A stretch of DNA of 64,000 nt. Origin: Deltaproteobacteria bacterium (GTDB lineage Bacteria > Desulfobacterota > WTBG01 > CAIYCZ01 > CAIRTM01). A model generated the notes under the pieces. The model worked only from the letters and a program-made list of their open reading frames with translations. It ran no database searches and had not been told where the DNA came from. The stretch is from contig JAJRXD010000103.1 in the NCBI GenBank assembly GCA_024276465.1, positions 24,037-88,036 on the forward strand. Direction: 5' to 3'. Both the position numbers and the translations under genes were made by a program. Below, one piece after another: positions 1 through 9,050 of this stretch. Position 1 is the first letter of the stretch. Every line of letters begins with the position of its first letter.

Positions 1-545
1 TGATATGTTGCAGGATTTTCTACAACAACAGATTGTTCCCTGGCTCCTATTGTTCTGGTTTTTGATTCGTAGCTGTATGTATTGGAAGGCAGCGAGCCAT
101 ATTTTGTTATTGTAATCCGCTCCCTTATTGTATTGCTTCCCCATGGTTCTATGTGAGCTGTAATCTGCTCCCAGCGGGTCCACTGAACAAGTTCAGCACC
201 CTTTTTTTTTGCCTGCTTGATTATTTTATTGATGTATTTCGGGTCGCGCTCTGCATACCAGTCCTCGGCAGGTCCGATAGAGCTCTGACGTTTAAGTGAG
301 TTAGCCTGTATGATTCCGCTTGACTTGTCAACAACATTAATCTGCCAGCCTTCATCCTGCAGAACAGAAAGGGTGGCTGCAAAGCCTGTGTCAAAGCTGC
401 CCTCCAGTTCCTTGGTCTGCATGGCAGCACGCTGCTGGATTGAAAGGGGTTGATATGCGCCAACACCAGCACCTGATTTTATGCAACCTGAATTCAGCAA
501 AGCACCAGGCAGAAGAAAAATCAGCAGGTAATAAATTTTTTTCAT
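1..545 (-). CDS. Small lipoprotein, C-terminus cut off by the window edge
   Basis: This open frame runs on the minus strand from an ATG at 545 to the window edge with no stop, so about 181 residues are visible and the C-terminus is missing. The N-terminus is a lipoprotein signal: MKK, a hydrophobic stretch, then a lipobox ending NSGC with the lipidated Cys at residue 21. The mature part includes the stretches ELEGSFDTGFAATLSVLQD and DEGWQINVVDKSSGIIQA, a pattern common in periplasmic lipoproteins that sense or scaffold envelope components. No family was recognised with confidence. The next gene upstream on the same strand (566-1051) is also a lipoprotein only 20 bases away, so the two are probably cotranscribed. 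Confidence 0.75.
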   Translation of the reverse strand, partial: MKKIYYLLIFLLPGALLNSGCIKSGAGVGAYQPLSIQQRAAMQTKELEGSFDTGFAATLSVLQDEGWQINVVDKSSGIIQANSLKRQSSIGPAEDWYAERDPKYINKIIKQAKKKGAELVQWTRWEQITAHIEPWGSNTIRERITITKYGSLPSNTYSYESKTRTIGAREQSVVVENPATY

Positions 546-565
546 TTGTGTCGTTTAAAAAAATG

Positions 566-1051
566 TTAAAATTGCGTTGCCCTCATTCGGTAGTCTTTGA
601 CGATATCTTTTTCATCAAAGCTTATCATGAGTGTAAAAGTTGCGCTGCTGACCTGGCTGGCAGAACTGCTTTTGCCTGTCCTGCCCCCGATTATTGCTCC
701 TCCGCCTACAACAGCATCACCTCTAAGTCCGCCTGCCATTGCAGCACCAGTGCCACCAGCATTCCAGGCTGCAATTTCAGCAGATGAGGCCATGCTTTGA
801 CGGTCATAAGTCCAGACTTCATGCCCGTCTCTGTCTCTTGTTATAATGTTAGGTGCACCGAATACTGAAATAATTTCAGCTTGTGATGCCTGACCCACTT
901 TTACATACTTTTTGACCATTCCAGCTGTCAGGTTGCTTTTCTGCCTGTTGCTGTAAGGCAGGTCCGGGGCTTTAGCCCGAACACACCCGCATATGGTAAA
1001 AACAGATGAAGTAAACAACAAAATAAAGATGGAAACATATTTCCTGTTCAC
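566..1051 (-). CDS. BamE/SmpA-like lipoprotein with glycine-rich tail
   Basis: This 161-residue protein starts at GTG 1051, behind a good GGAGG ribosome binding site. It has a lipobox (TICGC, Cys 23). Residues 45-80 (KYVKVGQASQAEIISVFG, then GHEVWTYDR) match the SmpA/OmlA fold, in which a short helical repeat reads a starting condition and is followed by a Trp-Tyr strand. A Gly/Ala-rich segment at about 95-125 resembles a glycine zipper. Such proteins sit in the outer membrane or periplasm and often act as small assembly factors. It probably shares a transcript with the lipoprotein downstream. The BamE-like fold is an inference from pattern; it is not the canonical bamE, which stands alone and is shorter. 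Confidence 0.7.
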   Translation of the reverse strand: MNRKYVSIFILLFTSSVFTICGCVRAKAPDLPYSNRQKSNLTAGMVKKYVKVGQASQAEIISVFGAPNIITRDRDGHEVWTYDRQSMASSAEIAAWNAGGTGAAMAGGLRGDAVVGGGAIIGGRTGKSSSASQVSSATFTLMISFDEKDIVKDYRMRATQF

Positions 1052-1357
1052 AATTTCCTCCTGAGTTAAATGGTATGTTTATAAAAACAAGGAAAAAGTA
1101 TAAGTTAAAGCAAACTGCGTGTCAAATGGATTTTATTAATCAATATAACAGTTTAACATATTCATCATCCACGCAGAACAGAGAGTATTTATACTGTGAG
1201 CTTTGTGGTTCATGCCCCTCCTTTTTTTATTAAATTTTTGACAGTACCTGTTTCAATATTAATTTATAAAAATATAATTTGACAAAAAATGTTATGTTTT
1301 ATAAATGTTCATGCAGAAGATATTAACATGTAAGTTTTAATTTTCCAGGCACTCTCA
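1052..1357. other. Divergent intergenic region
   Basis: AT-rich gap between the minus-strand lipoprotein pair and the plus-strand hybrid kinase. It holds the GGAGG site of the lipoprotein gene and a sigma-70-like promoter for the kinase, listed separately. No gene was seen. Confidence 0.6.
1279..1306 (+). promoter_or_regulatory. Sigma-70-like promoter for the hybrid kinase
   Basis: TTGACA at 1279-1284 is followed after 16 bases by ATAAAT at 1301-1306, about 50 bases before the kinase ATG. This is a visual match in a very AT-rich region, so the -10 assignment is approximate. Confidence 0.45.
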
Positions 1358-3415
1358 ATGAAAGTTGAAGCTAAATCAAAAGTGTATCAGAAAAACGAAT
1401 TAACAGAATCCTGCCATCTTAAGCATGCATTTGATGAATCATTTAAAAAGGATAAAAAAACAGTAAATGAACTTAGAGAGGAAAAAAAATATTTAGAAAA
1501 CATTATAGAAAGCTCATTGGATCCAATTGTCATTACTGACTGTAAAGGTTATATAAAAAAAATCAACAGATCATTTCTTAAACTGATAGGTTGCATAGGG
1601 AAAAAAGAAGTTTATGGAAAACATATTTCCGTATTTGCACCTGCTGAGGAGGGAACATACAGGTCAGTAACCGGAGAATCAGTGAGGATTGATAAAGAAT
1701 TTTTTGATAATGTTAAAAAAATGGCTTCCAGGCTGGTTGAAGGCGGCAGAATAACCAACTGGGAAATTTACTTTATTCGCAGTGATAACATGATAATTCC
1801 AATTGAGGAAAATGTTGTTTATTTGTACGGGGAGAAGGGTAATAAAACCGGAGCTGTTGGAATTCTCAGAGATATCACTGAGAGAAAAAAAACAGAAAGG
1901 ATTCTTCAAAAAACAAAAGAATTTCTGGAAAATGTTTTGGAAAGCAGCAGGGATGGAATTCTCATAGCAGACAGGAGAGGTGTTATTGTCTCCGTGAATT
2001 CAGCTATGGAACGTATGACAGGTCTCACAAAAAAACAATTAACAGGTAAACACGCATCATCGCTTGTTGTTGATGAAAGAGATATGAGAAAGCATATTCT
2101 TTCAAAGACAAGCGCACTTTTTAAAAGAGGTTTCTGTTCATATGAAGCAAAACACAAAAAAGATGATGGGACTTCGATTGATGTGGAATGCAACGTATCT
2201 GTTACCAGGGATGACAGTGGAGACATTATAGGCGGTATCTCGATTATAAGGGACATATCAGACAGAAATAAAATGGAACGGCAGCTCAGACACTCTCATA
2301 AAATGGAGGCTGTCGGAACCCTGGCAGGAGGAATTGCCCATGATTTTAATAATATTCTTGCTGCTATTGTTGGTTTTGCTGAGATGGCCCTCCATCACCT
2401 CCCGGAAAAAAATCGGGCAGGGATGGATCTGGACCAGGTTCTCAAAGCTGCATATCGTGGTGAAGCTTTAGTTGACCAGATACTTGCTTTCAGTCGACAG
2501 AATGAACGTGGAAGAAAGCCCACGCGCCTGAAATACATTATAAAAGAAGTTTTAAAACTTCTCAGGGCAACATTACCTGTGACAATTGAGTTACAGTATA
2601 ACATGGAAAGCGATGCAACAGTTATGGCTGATCCAACACAAATTCATCAATTGATGATGAATTTGTGTATCAATGCAGCCAATGCAATGCGGGAAAAGGG
2701 CGGAATTCTTCAGATAACTTTATCCTCTGTTATTATTGACTCAGCCAGGGCTGAGGAGTTTCCCGATTTAAGTTCCGGCCTTTACATTGAGCTTATGGTT
2801 AGTGATACGGGCAGTGGAATTGATCCGAAAATTGTTGATCGAATTTTTGACCCTTTTTTTACCACAAAAAAGCTGGGTGAGGGCACTGGCATGGGTCTTT
2901 CCGTGGCATTGGGAATTGTTAAAAGTCATGCCGGAGAAATTTTTATAGATAATATTCCCGGGAAAGGATGCACATTTCATGTTTTATTGCCTGCTGTTAA
3001 GGAAGTAACAGAAAAAACAGCAGATCAAAACAGATCAATACCTACCGGGAATGAAAGGATACTTTTTGTTGATGATGAAGAAGCTCTGGTTGAAATGGCA
3101 AAAAAGATGTTGAATTCTCTTGGTTACGAGGTTGTTGCTGAAAAAAACAGCATACAGGCACTGGAGGTGTTTCAAAAAGATCCTTTTAAATTTGATCTTG
3201 TTATAACCGATCAAACCATGCCTCATATGACAGGTTATAATATGGCAGAACAACTTTTATGCATTCGTCCTGATATTCCTATTATACTGTGTACCGGGTT
3301 CAGCGAAACGGTTCCACCGGAAAAGGCTCTGAAGTTGGGAATAAGAGAATACATTAAAAAGCCTCTTAATCGCAGATTAATAGCAGAGACGATTAGAAGC
3401 GCGCTGACCACATGA
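1358..3415 (+). CDS. Hybrid sensor histidine kinase (PAS-PAS-HisKA-HATPase-REC)
   Basis: This 685-residue signalling protein has no membrane segment, so it is probably cytoplasmic. In order it carries two PAS domains (about 45-175 and 185-305), a dimerisation and phosphoacceptor helix with His 328 in GGIAHDFNNILA, an HATPase domain (N box LMMNLCINAANAM, G1 DTGSGID, G2 GTGMGLSVALGIV) and a C-terminal receiver with Asp 618 in LVITDQTMP. The HDFNN form of the H box is typical of the AtoS/NtrB-like class. It is a single gene with no response regulator next to it, so its partner lies elsewhere. The input signal is unknown; the PAS domains suggest a small ligand or redox cue. Confidence 0.92.
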   Translation: MKVEAKSKVYQKNELTESCHLKHAFDESFKKDKKTVNELREEKKYLENIIESSLDPIVITDCKGYIKKINRSFLKLIGCIGKKEVYGKHISVFAPAEEGTYRSVTGESVRIDKEFFDNVKKMASRLVEGGRITNWEIYFIRSDNMIIPIEENVVYLYGEKGNKTGAVGILRDITERKKTERILQKTKEFLENVLESSRDGILIADRRGVIVSVNSAMERMTGLTKKQLTGKHASSLVVDERDMRKHILSKTSALFKRGFCSYEAKHKKDDGTSIDVECNVSVTRDDSGDIIGGISIIRDISDRNKMERQLRHSHKMEAVGTLAGGIAHDFNNILAAIVGFAEMALHHLPEKNRAGMDLDQVLKAAYRGEALVDQILAFSRQNERGRKPTRLKYIIKEVLKLLRATLPVTIELQYNMESDATVMADPTQIHQLMMNLCINAANAMREKGGILQITLSSVIIDSARAEEFPDLSSGLYIELMVSDTGSGIDPKIVDRIFDPFFTTKKLGEGTGMGLSVALGIVKSHAGEIFIDNIPGKGCTFHVLLPAVKEVTEKTADQNRSIPTGNERILFVDDEEALVEMAKKMLNSLGYEVVAEKNSIQALEVFQKDPFKFDLVITDQTMPHMTGYNMAEQLLCIRPDIPIILCTGFSETVPPEKALKLGIREYIKKPLNRRLIAETIRSALTT

Positions 3416-3559
3416 AGTATTTACCAATGATTTAAAAAGAAGAACCCCGCACAGTAAATCCCTGTTCAGCAGACAGGGGTGAAACAGAGGTCACTGAACA
3501 GACGCTTCCCGCATAACAGTTTTTTGACAGGTGAACAAAGCCGCATGTTATGAGGGCGT

Positions 3560-4684
3560 TTACTTTAACTTGAATTCTTCTTTCAAGGTGGATCCAAGTT
3601 TGTCCGGGCTGACTGCTTCAAGAAAAACATTTCCAATTTTTTTCATGAGAACCAATCGTATCAAATCACCTGCTTTTTTTTTATCATTTTTTATAACGTC
3701 AACATAGTCCATGGATGAAAACAAAGGCAGCTCTGTCGGCAGTCCCGCCCTTCTCAGCAGCAACAGGATATTATCGAAATTATCATAATCAGTATAGCCC
3801 CATATGGTAGAAAGCTTTGCAGCAGCTGCCATTCCAATTGATACTGCCTCACCGTGTTTGAATTCAGCATAGTGGGTAAGCGTCTCAATAGCGTGCCCGA
3901 TAGTATGACCAAAATTCAAAAATGCGCGTATGCCTTTTTCAGTTTCATCCCTGGAGGTGATATCAGCTTTTATTTCACAGCAGGTTTTGATTATTTCAGA
4001 AATGGTTAACGGATGAAGGGATAAAGCCTTTTCGACATGCTCAAGAAGATATGAAAAGAAACTTTTATTGCAGATTATTCCATATTTTATAACTTCAGAA
4101 AGGCCGGATTTAAGCTCAGCGGGATCAAGTGTTTTGAGCACTGTTGGGTCAATAATAACAATAGATGGCTGATAGAATGTGCCAACCATGTTTTTTCCGC
4201 TGTGTAAATTAATACCTGTCTTGCCTCCAACGCTGCTGTCAACCTGAGAAAGGATTGTTGTTGGAATTTGAACAAACGGGACCCCCCTGAGAAATGTAGA
4301 AGCTGCAAACCCTGATATGTCCCCAACTACACCTCCACCAAGTGCGATAATCGGGGAGTTTCTGTCAAGGTCAAGGCAGAGGAGGTTTTTATATATTTTT
4401 TCTATCCATACAAGACTTTTGTACTGCTCACCGTCAGGGATTATTATTTCATTAACTTTGAATGACAGGTTTTCAAGAGACTGTTTTACTGTCTGAAGAT
4501 ACAGGGGGGCAACTGTAGTATTAGTGATAATGGTTGCAACTTTTCTTGTGGACAGTTTCGAGACAAGCCTGCCGGTTGCGCTGAGAAGACCATCTTCAAT
4601 TACTATTTTGTAGCTGCGCTTTCCAAGATTGACACTGACTGATTCCATTTGATCGATTCTCTGCTGTGTAAAATATTCAGACAT
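3560..4684 (-). CDS. aroB: 3-dehydroquinate synthase
   Basis: The enzyme converts DAHP to 3-dehydroquinate in the shikimate pathway and needs NAD and a divalent metal, in the cytoplasm. At 374 residues it is of normal length. The NAD-binding run ALGGGVVGDISGFAAS, the stretch DSSVGGKTGINL and the metal-ligand regions SEVIKYG, NFGHTIGHAIE and KHGEAVSIGM are all present. Met at 4684 was kept as the start because CAGG lies just upstream; an internal Met at 4648 is a possible alternative. The gene sits downstream of the pilMNOPQ block, recalling the pil-aroK-aroB arrangement of other proteobacteria, but aroK is not seen here. Confidence 0.96.
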   Translation of the reverse strand: MSEYFTQQRIDQMESVSVNLGKRSYKIVIEDGLLSATGRLVSKLSTRKVATIITNTTVAPLYLQTVKQSLENLSFKVNEIIIPDGEQYKSLVWIEKIYKNLLCLDLDRNSPIIALGGGVVGDISGFAASTFLRGVPFVQIPTTILSQVDSSVGGKTGINLHSGKNMVGTFYQPSIVIIDPTVLKTLDPAELKSGLSEVIKYGIICNKSFFSYLLEHVEKALSLHPLTISEIIKTCCEIKADITSRDETEKGIRAFLNFGHTIGHAIETLTHYAEFKHGEAVSIGMAAAAKLSTIWGYTDYDNFDNILLLLRRAGLPTELPLFSSMDYVDVIKNDKKKAGDLIRLVLMKKIGNVFLEAVSPDKLGSTLKEEFKLK

Positions 4685-4825
4685 TAGAACCTGACCAGCT
4701 TAGCACATATCTCTGATAAATGTAAATTTAAATAAGAAAGCACAGGACAGTAAACGTATCCCGTGCTTTCTTAATGCACTTATGAGTTAATCAATGCTGA
4801 TCTGAAAAATGTAATTTATAAAATC

Positions 4826-7693
4826 CTAATACAGCACAAAGAAGTTTGTTTTAAATGCCGGTGTATACATACACGCAGTTTCGTTTATTATCCAGACATT
4901 GACAAGTCCAAATCCACCCGGAGCTTCTGCCAGAATTTTAACAGGGCTCCAGAAAACAACATCTGCCTTAACCCATGTTGAAGGGTCTGTGTTGCCAAAA
5001 TAGACTCCGGCAGGAAGAGATGTGCCATCTTCTAAAGTTACTATGAAATCATCGGCAGGTTCTATTAAACCAAAATTAGTGCCAAATATGTTTATTAGAG
5101 ACCCACTGCTGCCCCAGAAAGGTACATTAAGGTAAACAACAGGACAAACCGGAGAAAGGATGAAATTAATGCTCTCATTGCTCTCAATCAGGGTTATTGT
5201 TCTGGACTCAGGATTAGCTGAATAACCGGTACTGTCAACAGTAACAGTATAGGTGTTTCCGTACTCAAGGCCTGTAAAAGAATATATTCCATTTTCGTTT
5301 GTTTCCACAGATCTGCTTTAACCAGTGTCTAATGAAACAGTTACACCAGTAACAGGATCGCCGAAAAAGCTGGTAACCTGGCCGGCTATGTATAAGCCTT
5401 TTTCTGCAATAAACGGCAGGCCGCTCAGGCTTGCGGATAAAACCGTTACAATTCTATAAACAGGGTCAAAACCATATGCTTCAAGTTCAGGCTTGATAAC
5501 ATAGGTTTTTCCAGCCTCAACACTGGAAAACACAAACAGACCGTCATCATTAGGATGCACAGAATTAATAAATTGACCGGTTTGGTCTTTCAAACCATTA
5601 ATGAAGGAAAAACGGCTGACAGTTACATCGGTTATGGTGGCATTGTCTGAAGAGTCAAATATTACCTGTCCTGAGATTGAAAGTCCTTCATCTTCACCAG
5701 GATCACCGGGTCCTGAAGTTGAAGAGCCTGTAAAGTCAGAGCCTGTTTCTGCATTAGAAGTAGTAATCTCAACATCCTGTGAGGATGGTGTGAAGCTGTA
5801 ACCTTCAAGTGATGGGGTGATTGTGTATGAGCCAACATTCAGGCCCGGAAATTCAAATTTTCCGCTGGCATCCGTTAAAGTTAAATTTTCAAAATCATTA
5901 TTGTTTGAAATTGAAACTGCGACGTTTGAAAAACCATTGCCTTCGGAATCCCTGACATAACCTGAAATGGTAAAGCCGAAAAAAGCCTTAAAATCAATGT
6001 TTGGTGCATCAAGGTCATTGGAAACAGTTGCCTGTGCAGATGCTGGTGAGAAATAATACTGTATTTTTTCCGGAGTGACTGTATAGGTAAAATTTTCGAC
6101 ACCAAAAAATTCATAATTTCCATTCGTGTCAGTATATGTCTCCCTTGTCTCCTCAGTAAACTGGCTGGTAAGGATTATTTTAACACTGCTGAACGGAGTT
6201 CCTTCATCAGTTTCATTATCCGCAAGTACAACCTTGCCATATATCCTGGGGCCATCATAAAAGGCATACACGTTGCCGTCGCTGGATCCGACAAATATCG
6301 ACTTTCTGTCGTCTGACCCAATAGCGGGTGAAGAAATTATGGATGATATGGTTCCGTCAATATTCTGGAGAGGGTCGCTGTCTGTGTCAGGGAACTGCCA
6401 GAGAAGAGGGGTTTGTGGAGAATCCGCAGAGATGCAAAAAAACCTGCCCCCGTTTGAACCGAAGTATATAAGCTTTCCTCCATCAACAGCAGGAGAAGAC
6501 TCAATGCGGTTGCTTTCAACAGCCGGAAGGGACAAATAGTCTGTCATGTCCGGTAATATCCGGAAAAACTCATTTTCTGCACCAACAAATATTGAGTTGT
6601 CTTCAAGCACTGCAGGGGTTGAGTATATATCCGCATTATTCTGGAGATTAAGTGCCCAGGATTCCCCACCTGAAGAGGTTAAATTGAAGATATTGAATTT
6701 CCACATTTTTGGATCACAGGGGGAAGGATTGCTGAAAGTAATGAAGTAGGAGACATATACTGAACTGTCAGGGCCTATTACCGGAGAAGAAAGAACCCCA
6801 CCGGGAACGCAGAACTCAAAAGGATTACCAGGAAAATCCCACTTTACGCTTCCGGTCGAAGAGTTTAAAGCAAAAAAATTGACAGAAGCAGGAATCTGCA
6901 CTGTTTGATTATCAATCTCTACTTCTACAAAAGTAACGGTTGATGACTGGGGCTTCCACGAGCCCACATAAATCTGTGAGGTTGATGTGTCTATGGCCGG
7001 AGAACTCCATGATGCACCGATAAAAGTTTTCCAGTTTTGTGTCCCATCGGGATCAAGGGCATAAATGTATCCATCGTTGGATGAAAAGACAATTGTCCCG
7101 TCATCATCTATTGAAGGTGACGAGGAGATCGCACCATTAGTCTTGAAACTCCATTTAACCTTTGGGTCCAGAGGATCAATTGTGGTTGTGTCGAAAGCGT
7201 AGAGATTGCTGTCATTTGAACCAACATAAACAGTACCATTGTCATCAATGGCCGGGGATGAGAGTTCAATGGCTCCTGCTGTAGTGTATTTCCATATAAG
7301 GGAACCGGTTTCAGCATCAATTGCATAAAAGTTGTTATCTGCAGATCCTATGTAGATGGTACAGTCCTGGCACTGTTTTACGCATTCATCACTTCCCTGG
7401 CCTGATGCCAGGTCAGACTTGCAGTCATTAAAGCATGTGTCATCTATCACGCACCTGATTGCAGGTGAAGATGTCACAGGCCCGCCTGTAACAAACTGCC
7501 ATTTGAGCTTCCCAACCTGAGTTCCGAAGTTTGAAGTTTTTCCTGTATGGCGAATATCATGATGAAACATGGGCCAGGGACAATAATCAGATCCGCTGTC
7601 TGATTCAGTGGGGCACAGTTTGCACAGGCCCCTCCCGTAAAACATCATGAGTATTAGAATAAGAGGAATAATTTTAGTTAGTTTTATGTACAT
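4826..7693 (-). pseudogene. PQQ-type beta-propeller surface protein, split by an in-frame TAA
   Basis: A single frame of 956 codons carries one TAA at 5318-5320 (codon 792), and the same frame and domain continue on both sides. The N-terminus is a signal peptide. It is followed by PWPMFHHDIRHTGKT, the usual opening of PQQ-like propellers, and repeated blades of the type SSPAIDDDGTVYVGSNDSNLYAFD up to about residue 480. Four or five carboxypeptidase-regulatory-like (Ig-type) repeats follow, each with a DTNGNYEF-like turn. The TAA falls inside the last of them. The final part contains an IPT/TIG-like stretch (NIFGTNFG). It is probably an exported adhesin or pilus-associated protein. The two pieces may be made separately, the gene may be dead, or the base may be an error. 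Confidence 0.8.
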
Positions 7694-7807
7694 TAATGGT
7701 TCCTCCGGTATTGCCTGACGAGCAGTTTTAATTTGATGTCTTCATACATCCCGCCAGGCTGGACGGTGTTGTGCTGCATTTCTGTCAATTTCAGTTAAAT
7801 AAAATTT

Positions 7808-9022
7808 TCAGGTGCCTTCTTTTTGAGCAACAGTTTCTGAATTGTTTCCAAAGACCCTTGAAGATTCAGTGAAGAAGTTAGACATCAAAGCTTTAACCCC
7901 TTCTTTAACTGCATTGTCAAACATAACTTTCTGGTTTGTTTCATTATAAGCAAAGTTGCTTTTTGGAGTGTATTCAATTTCCACCCTGTTTGACCAGAGT
8001 ACATCTCCGGTATCAGGATCCTGCGCATAGATTCTGACCTGTACAACAGCTGCCCTTTTTGCCTTTTTAGGGTGTTGGGCTGCCATCCATCCAGCCCCGG
8101 CACCAATGAGGGATCCTTCAAGAGCATTGTCATCATGGCTTTTGCGGCTTCTTGTTGTGTTTCTTGAAATAATGCCGCCGGTTATACCGGAAGAATGGGA
8201 TGTGCTTGTGCTTATAACCTGGTTGCCGATCACGTAGCCCATGGCAGCACCAGTAAGAATGGTTTCGATATCTTCCAGGTCATTTTCATAGCCATAAGAA
8301 CCTGACACGCCAAAAAGAAGATCTTTGACAGAATCAATTACAATAGGGACAAATCCCCGGTAAAGGGGGTTTAGTGTTCCAATGTCCTTAAATCCATACT
8401 CAATTATTCGTCCACGTATAATCAAATCAACGCCAAGGGCATGTCCTATTTCAGCTATTTTTTCTCTTGTAAGGCCAACAGTGCTGCCCTGGATTATCGG
8501 TGAAGCAGAGGCCAGTGACTCTTTTTTTCTTTTCTGGCGCTTAATTATGCCAAGAAGCTCCTTAACCATTGTCGGGCTGTGCTCATAATTTGCAAGTTCA
8601 TGCTCAGGAGAGCCTATTTTTCTGTATGCCTTTTCCTCCTCCTCAAAAGTTCCGTAAAGGAGATATTTTTCCTTGTTGATGGGCCTTATAACCTCCTGGT
8701 CTACAAGCAGCGTGTTTACATCTTCCTGTACAGTAACGGAGATGCCGTGTGCTATTAAATGATCAGTTATTTCCTCAATTATTTTGATATTGCCGCCCCA
8801 CTGGTCAACTTTCAGATAATCCTGCTGGTGCGAATAATCTGCAAATGGAAATATTGCCACTTTTTTTATTCCGGAAAGTACAACGGAATTTTCTTCAGGC
8901 ATATACCTTACGTTAGGTGTTGGCGAAGCCGGGATTGTTTTTTTAATAGCACCGCCACTGCATGCTGATATCAGTGCGAATAAGCAGCATAGTGAAATTA
9001 GCGGAAAAGGATACTTTTTCAT
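7808..9022 (-). CDS. CsgG/GNA1162-like lipoprotein with glycine zipper
   Basis: This 404-residue lipoprotein has its lipobox ISAC at Cys 21. After a short linker comes GIKKVAIFPFADYS, the opening strand of the CsgG/GNA1162 fold, and later the helix-strand IAEIGHALGVDLIIRGRI of the same fold. Residues about 255-320 hold two Gly/Ala-rich patches (GAAMGYVIGNQV and LIGAGAGWMAA) that look like glycine zippers. A final beta part includes the stretch VQVRIYAQDPDTGDVLWSN. The function is unknown; the fold suggests an outer-membrane-linked periplasmic component. It lies 28 bases downstream of pilQ on the same strand and next to the propeller protein, so it may help with secretion or pilus function. 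Confidence 0.7.
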   Translation of the reverse strand: MKKYPFPLISLCCLFALISACSGGAIKKTIPASPTPNVRYMPEENSVVLSGIKKVAIFPFADYSHQQDYLKVDQWGGNIKIIEEITDHLIAHGISVTVQEDVNTLLVDQEVIRPINKEKYLLYGTFEEEEKAYRKIGSPEHELANYEHSPTMVKELLGIIKRQKRKKESLASASPIIQGSTVGLTREKIAEIGHALGVDLIIRGRIIEYGFKDIGTLNPLYRGFVPIVIDSVKDLLFGVSGSYGYENDLEDIETILTGAAMGYVIGNQVISTSTSHSSGITGGIISRNTTRSRKSHDDNALEGSLIGAGAGWMAAQHPKKAKRAAVVQVRIYAQDPDTGDVLWSNRVEIEYTPKSNFAYNETNQKVMFDNAVKEGVKALMSNFFTESSRVFGNNSETVAQKEGT

Positions 9023-9050
9023 TTTATATTAACCTCCTAATTAAATGTTT

